DNA from: Sphingobacterium sp. UBA4616
GTDB lineage: Bacteria > Bacteroidota > Bacteroidia > Sphingobacteriales > Sphingobacteriaceae
Direction: 5' to 3'
Assembly (NCBI GenBank): GCA_002386525.1
Contig: DGIS01000022.1
Span: forward strand, 124,001-188,000
Length of the DNA: 64,000 bases
Shown one piece after another: positions 60,269-64,000 of this stretch. The notes beneath the pieces are model-generated. The model had not been told where the DNA came from. It did not search any database and saw only the letters and a list, made by a program, of their open reading frames with translations. Numbering within the stretch: the stretch's first letter is position 1; each line of letters opens with the position of its first letter. Both the position numbers and the translations under genes were made by a program.

Positions 60269-61432
60269 ATGACAGAGAAAATCCGGTTAAAGGGGATTAC
60301 CTGGGGGCATTCGCGAGGTTTTGTGCCAATGGTTGCAACGGCACAACGTTATGAAGAATTACATCCGGAAGTAGAGATTGTTTGGACAAAACGTACTTTG
60401 CAGGAATTCGCTGATAAGTCGGTAACGGATTTAGCCAAGGAATATGACCTGTTGGTGATCGATCATCCGTGGACGGGACATGCCGCTTCTAAGGGGATGC
60501 TGGCTCCATTTGATGATTATCTGTCCATGGAGTTTTTGGCCGGTCAACAGGCGAATAGTGTTGGGAAGTCTTATGAAAGCTACAACTTTCTAGGCAAGCA
60601 ATGGGCCTTGGCTACAGATGCGGCGACACCAGTGGCTGCAAGTCGCCCAGATATTTTACGTTCGCTACGTGTGCCGCTCCCGCGTACCTTCGAAGAAGTC
60701 TTGGCCTTAGCTAAAGCAGGACGGGTTGGATTTTCACTGTTGCCGATTGATTCTTTGATGAACTTTTATGGTCTTTGTTGTTCTTTGGGTGAAGAACCTT
60801 GCCAAAACGACGAAAAAGTAATCAGCGAAGCCGTCGGGGTACAGGTCTTAAAATTATTTAAATCACTTGCGGATGAATTGGATGCTGGATTTTATGAGAA
60901 AAATCCCTTCAAAGTGTTCGAAGAAATGACGCAGCGGGATGAAATTGCCTATTGTCCATTTGCGTATGGTTATTCCAATTATGCGCGAACTGGGTATGCC
61001 CGTAAAGTATTGCATTTTCATGATTTAGTGTCGTTAAACGGTACTCCAATGATTAGCACACTGGGTGGTGCGGGATTAGCAGTATCCTCTCAGAGCAAAC
61101 ATATTGCTGTGGGTATGGATTACGCCCAATTTGTTGCGTCACCAGAAATTCAGGCAACATTATATGTCGAAAATGGTGGTCAACCGGGACATTTAGGTGC
61201 TTGGGAAAATGAGCAAGTCAACGCCTATACGGACGGCTATTTTAAAAATACCCTGCCTACATTGGAGCGTGCCTATCTGCGCCCGCGTTATGATGGTCAT
61301 CTGTATTTTCAGGATCACGCCGGTGATATTGTAGTTGACTATCTCAGACAGGGCGGGGATGAAGTTGCCGTATTAGAAAAGATGAACAAGATGTATCGGG
61401 AATCATTAGTGGACAAAGAAGACAATGGATAA
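60269..61432 (+). CDS. cytoplasmic solute-binding-protein-like protein A
   Basis: A 387-residue protein with the fold pattern of family 1 or 8 extracellular solute-binding proteins (lobe 1 around RYEELHPEVEIVWTKR and YDLLVIDHPWTGHAASKGMLAPFDDYL; hinge and lobe 2 with AYCPFAYGYSNYARTGY and STLGGAGLAVSS). Unusually there is no signal peptide or lipobox: the protein starts MTEKIRLKGITWGHSRG. No ABC permease or ATPase is nearby. It overlaps the CoA-transferase gene by 8 bp. A cytosolic ligand-binding or scaffold role for the CoA-transferases is inferred, since a classical transport role is not supported by the sequence. A moonlighting enzyme is an alternative. Confidence 0.72.
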   Translation: MTEKIRLKGITWGHSRGFVPMVATAQRYEELHPEVEIVWTKRTLQEFADKSVTDLAKEYDLLVIDHPWTGHAASKGMLAPFDDYLSMEFLAGQQANSVGKSYESYNFLGKQWALATDAATPVAASRPDILRSLRVPLPRTFEEVLALAKAGRVGFSLLPIDSLMNFYGLCCSLGEEPCQNDEKVISEAVGVQVLKLFKSLADELDAGFYEKNPFKVFEEMTQRDEIAYCPFAYGYSNYARTGYARKVLHFHDLVSLNGTPMISTLGGAGLAVSSQSKHIAVGMDYAQFVASPEIQATLYVENGGQPGHLGAWENEQVNAYTDGYFKNTLPTLERAYLRPRYDGHLYFQDHAGDIVVDYLRQGGDEVAVLEKMNKMYRESLVDKEDNG

Positions 61433-62576
61433 TAAACCACTGGAAGGACTTTTAGTTCTCGAGTTTTCACAATTTATGGCCGGGCCAACCGCTGGCCTGC
61501 GGTTGGCTGATCTCGGTGCCCGAGTTGTCAAAATCGAGCGTCCTGGCGCCGGAGAAGGCGGACGACAGATTGCGATTAAAAATATTTTTGTAGATGAGAG
61601 CAGCCTGGTGTTTCATACCATTAATAGAAATAAAGAATCGTATGCGGCCAATTTGAAAGACGAAAATGATCTGGAAAATATTAAGAAATTAATCCGTCAG
61701 GCGGATGTAATGACACATAACTTCCGTCCGGGGGTGATGGAAAAGATCGGTTTGGATTATGAGAGCGTACGGAAAATCAATCCAAAGATGATCTATGCCA
61801 CAGTAACGGGCTACGGTAATGAAGGGCCATGGTCCAAAAAACCGGGTCAGGATTTGCTGGTGCAGTCGCTGTCGGGACTTTCTTGGCTATCAGGCTGTGC
61901 GCAGGATGGACCAGTACCTTTTGGATTGGCTGTGGTCGATATGTATTGCGCGACACATCTGACACAAGGTATATTGGCGGCATTGTTGAAACGTGCCCGT
62001 ACCCAACAGGGCGCTCTTGTTGAAGTCAGTTTGCTTGAATCTGTGTTGGATATGCAGTTTGAAATGCTGACCACACATGTCAATGATGGACGTAAGTTGC
62101 CACAGCGCTCGGCTGTTCGAGGCGCAGGCCATGCTTATTTAAGTGCACCCTATGGACTTTATAAGACACTAGATGGTTATCTAGCTTTGGCTATGGGCAA
62201 TGTGGGACATATTGCAGAAACAATAGGTCTGTCTAGTGAGCCTTATCAAGATGCTTCAACCTGGTTTTCGCGACGTGATGAAATATTGGAGGCCTTTGCT
62301 ACAGTATTGTGCCAGAAGACCACTAGCGAATGGGTATCCCGTTTGGAATCGGAAGGGATCTGGTGTGGTGCAGTCAACGATTACCATCGTTTTTTTGAGG
62401 AGCAAGGTTTTAAGGAGACAGGGATGTTGCAGGAAGTCAGTTTACAAGACGGTACCGCGCTAACCACCACCCGTAGTGTTTACCAGATTGATGGAAAGCG
62501 TTTATATGCGGACAAACCTGCACCAAAAGTGGGCCAGCATACCGCATCAATTGTTCACGATTATTTAGAAAATTAA
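61425..62576 (+). CDS. class III CoA-transferase (CaiB/BaiF family) 1
   Basis: A 383-residue formyl-CoA-transferase/CaiB-like enzyme. Landmarks: [32 protein letters not shown] at the N terminus, [13 protein letters not shown] for CoA binding, [32 protein letters not shown], and the nucleophilic aspartate in [12 protein letters not shown]. The family moves CoA between carboxylic acids through a covalent aspartyl intermediate. The acid here is unknown. It starts in the ATGGATAA overlap with the SBP-A gene, and a second, paralogous enzyme follows after 1 bp. The two may form a hetero-oligomer, as for other two-gene CoA-transferase pairs. Confidence 0.9.
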   Translation: MDNKPLEGLLVLEFSQFMAGPTAGLRLADLGARVVKIERPGAGEGGRQIAIKNIFVDESSLVFHTINRNKESYAANLKDENDLENIKKLIRQADVMTHNFRPGVMEKIGLDYESVRKINPKMIYATVTGYGNEGPWSKKPGQDLLVQSLSGLSWLSGCAQDGPVPFGLAVVDMYCATHLTQGILAALLKRARTQQGALVEVSLLESVLDMQFEMLTTHVNDGRKLPQRSAVRGAGHAYLSAPYGLYKTLDGYLALAMGNVGHIAETIGLSSEPYQDASTWFSRRDEILEAFATVLCQKTTSEWVSRLESEGIWCGAVNDYHRFFEEQGFKETGMLQEVSLQDGTALTTTRSVYQIDGKRLYADKPAPKVGQHTASIVHDYLEN

Positions 62577-62577
62577 T

Positions 62578-63720
62578 ATGTTACCATTAGCAGGCTATAC
62601 CGTAGTCGACTTTAGTCAATTTTTATCCGGCCCATTAGCAAGTTTACGGCTAGCCGACTTAGGTGCGCGGGTGATAAAAATAGAAAAACCAGAGACGGGT
62701 GATATTTGCAGGCAATTATATACCTCGGATACCATACTCAATGGTACTTCAACGGTGTTTCATGCCATTAATCGGAATAAAGAAAGTCTGGTGTTGGACT
62801 TAAAAAGTGAATCCCACAAACAGATCATACGTGATTTAATCGCGCGGGCAGATGTGGTGCTGCACAATTTTCGTCCAGGTGTCATGGAACGTTTGGGCTT
62901 TGATTATGCAGGTGTCCGAGAGATCAATCCGACGGTGATCTATGGAGAAATTTCAGGGTATGGAAAAGAAGGACCTTGGGTGAAACGACCTGGACAGGAT
63001 TTATTATTGCAATCACTTACCGGAATGACCTGGTTGAGCGGCGACGCAAATAATGGTCCAGTGGCCATGGGACTTTCCATTGTGGACATGTTTGCCGGCT
63101 CGAATCTATGTAGTGCCGTCTTGGCTTGCCTGTATCGTCGTGCGATACACCAAATGGGGGCACACGTGCATGTTAGCATGTTGGATTCTGCTGTAGATAT
63201 ACAATTTGAGGCTGTCACAACCTATTTTCGTGATGGTAAATTGTTACCCCAACGTAGCGAGGTGAGCAATGCACATGCATATTTGGCTGCGCCATATGGC
63301 GTTTATCGTACCCAAGATGGTTTTCTGGCACTTGCTATGGGCTCTATTCCTTTTCTTACCAAATTATTAGATTGCACAGCGCTGGAAGGCTTCGCGGACG
63401 GTGAACAGGCTTTCCGCGAAAGAGATACCATTAAAGCGATATTAACGGAACACTTGGCAACAGCATCTACGGCGCATTGGTTAGCAATACTGGAAGCAGC
63501 AGACATCTGGTGTGCCGATGTATTGGATTGGCGCCGTTTGACCGAGCACGATGCTTTTAAAGTGCTAGACATGCTACAGGAAGTAACGATGGGCGACGGC
63601 TTCCATTATGAGACCACCCGTTGTCCGATTCGTATCGATGGCGAGCGTTTGACTGCGACAAAAGGTTCGCCCAAATTAGGTGAGCACACCGCTAAAATAC
63701 TGGAGGAACTGTATGGATAA
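62578..63720 (+). CDS. class III CoA-transferase (CaiB/BaiF family) 2
   Basis: A 380-residue paralogue of the preceding enzyme: [80 protein letters not shown], and the catalytic aspartate of [12 protein letters not shown]. All expected motifs are intact, so neither copy looks decayed. The strong likeness between the two points to an internal duplication followed by functional partnership. Its last codons overlap the second SBP gene through the octamer ATGGATAA, the same joint found at 61425. Confidence 0.9.
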   Translation: MLPLAGYTVVDFSQFLSGPLASLRLADLGARVIKIEKPETGDICRQLYTSDTILNGTSTVFHAINRNKESLVLDLKSESHKQIIRDLIARADVVLHNFRPGVMERLGFDYAGVREINPTVIYGEISGYGKEGPWVKRPGQDLLLQSLTGMTWLSGDANNGPVAMGLSIVDMFAGSNLCSAVLACLYRRAIHQMGAHVHVSMLDSAVDIQFEAVTTYFRDGKLLPQRSEVSNAHAYLAAPYGVYRTQDGFLALAMGSIPFLTKLLDCTALEGFADGEQAFRERDTIKAILTEHLATASTAHWLAILEAADIWCADVLDWRRLTEHDAFKVLDMLQEVTMGDGFHYETTRCPIRIDGERLTATKGSPKLGEHTAKILEELYG

Positions 63721-64000
63721 GTTACGTTTTGCTGTCCGGAAATTCGACCCCTTTGAGCGTGCCATGGAGAAATGTTGGGCGGCTTATCAGGAGCTATATC
63801 CATCGGATATGGAGATAGAGTTTGTTCCATTAGATTTAGAGGAATTGACAGCAGCCTTCTTTGAGAACCAAGGCCTTTATAATGGTGACTGGGATATTGT
63901 CCATATCAATACCGATTGGATCGCACGTGCTTACGAAACGAAAGGTTTAGCTAATCTCGATCTTATGCTTGATCAATATCCACCCGAAGAAGTGGGGTGT
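63713..64000 (+). CDS. cytoplasmic solute-binding-protein-like protein B (3' end beyond window)
   Basis: The ATG at 63713 lies inside the CoA-transferase stop overlap, and the frame stays open for 96 codons to the window edge. The start [18 protein letters not shown] lacks a signal peptide, as in SBP A. The visible part fits lobe 1 of a solute-binding protein: an amphipathic helix ([16 protein letters not shown]), a strand ([13 protein letters not shown]), and [28 protein letters not shown], which parallels YDLLVIDHPWTGHAASKGMLAPFDDYL of SBP A. It is the fourth gene of the cassette. Confidence 0.68.
   Translation, partial: MDKLRFAVRKFDPFERAMEKCWAAYQELYPSDMEIEFVPLDLEELTAAFFENQGLYNGDWDIVHINTDWIARAYETKGLANLDLMLDQYPPEEVGC

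Noticed and set aside
60269..61432. Reading the SBP-like protein as a sugar ABC transporter component
   Set aside because: No signal peptide, no lipobox and no permease or ATPase gene nearby; a transport role is unsupported in this window.

Overview
The window is a carbohydrate-catabolism region of a Bacteroidota chromosome, most likely Sphingobacteriaceae (Sphingobacterium or Pedobacter type). The evidence is two SusC/SusD pairs, a TAnnTTTG promoter box, weak or absent Shine-Dalgarno signals, many Bacteroidota-type secreted glycosidases and moderately AT-rich DNA. The genus assignment is inference.

Layout. (1) 1-1142, minus strand: a housekeeping pair, a partial cyclic-nucleotide-binding protein and a DnaQ-type exonuclease. 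(2) 1308-13560: a large secreted glycosidase of uncertain family, an (alpha/alpha)6-type hydrolase, a GH28, a GH95 carrying an inserted domain, and a GH2 with a malectin domain. (3) 13726-19745: DUF3826, SusC and SusD, closed by a hairpin terminator. (4) 19865-31859: from its own promoter, two tandem PL1 pectate lyases, a beta-helix/DUF6298 protein, a GH140-like apiosidase, a GH43-like propeller, a sialidase-like propeller and a SASA-type esterase. (5) 31872-48860: GH2, GH78, BNR propeller, alpha/beta esterase, exported TIM-barrel isomerase, GH28, GH78, GH43-like propeller and GH2. (6) 48947-59105: a second SusC/SusD pair, a beta-helix protein fused to an L-rhamnose-mutarotase-like domain, a Gfo/Idh/MocA oxidoreductase and a sodium/solute symporter. 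(7) 59111-64000: a minus-strand IclR regulator, a 381-bp intergenic region with a tandem palindromic operator, and a plus-strand operon of two signal-less solute-binding-protein-like genes flanking two class III CoA-transferases; the last gene runs off the window.

Working together: regions 2-6 form a pectin utilization locus. PL1 and GH28 cut homogalacturonan, and esterases remove acyl groups. GH78, GH2, GH95, GH43-like and GH140 enzymes strip rhamnose, galactose, L-fucose or L-galactose, arabinose and apiose. The two SusCD pairs import oligosaccharides. The rhamnose-mutarotase-like domain, oxidoreductase and symporter suggest sugar handling after depolymerization. The apiosidase-like, GH95 and GH78 combination points to rhamnogalacturonan II as well as rhamnogalacturonan I and homogalacturonan; this is inferred from families.

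All 29 genes from 1308 to 59105 lie on the plus strand, mostly with gaps under 15 bp or short overlaps. No hybrid two-component, AraC or ECF-sigma regulator is visible; IclR is the only transcription factor. The SBP/CoA-transferase cassette at the right end is the least explained part. I saw no tRNA, rRNA, insertion sequence or CRISPR array.
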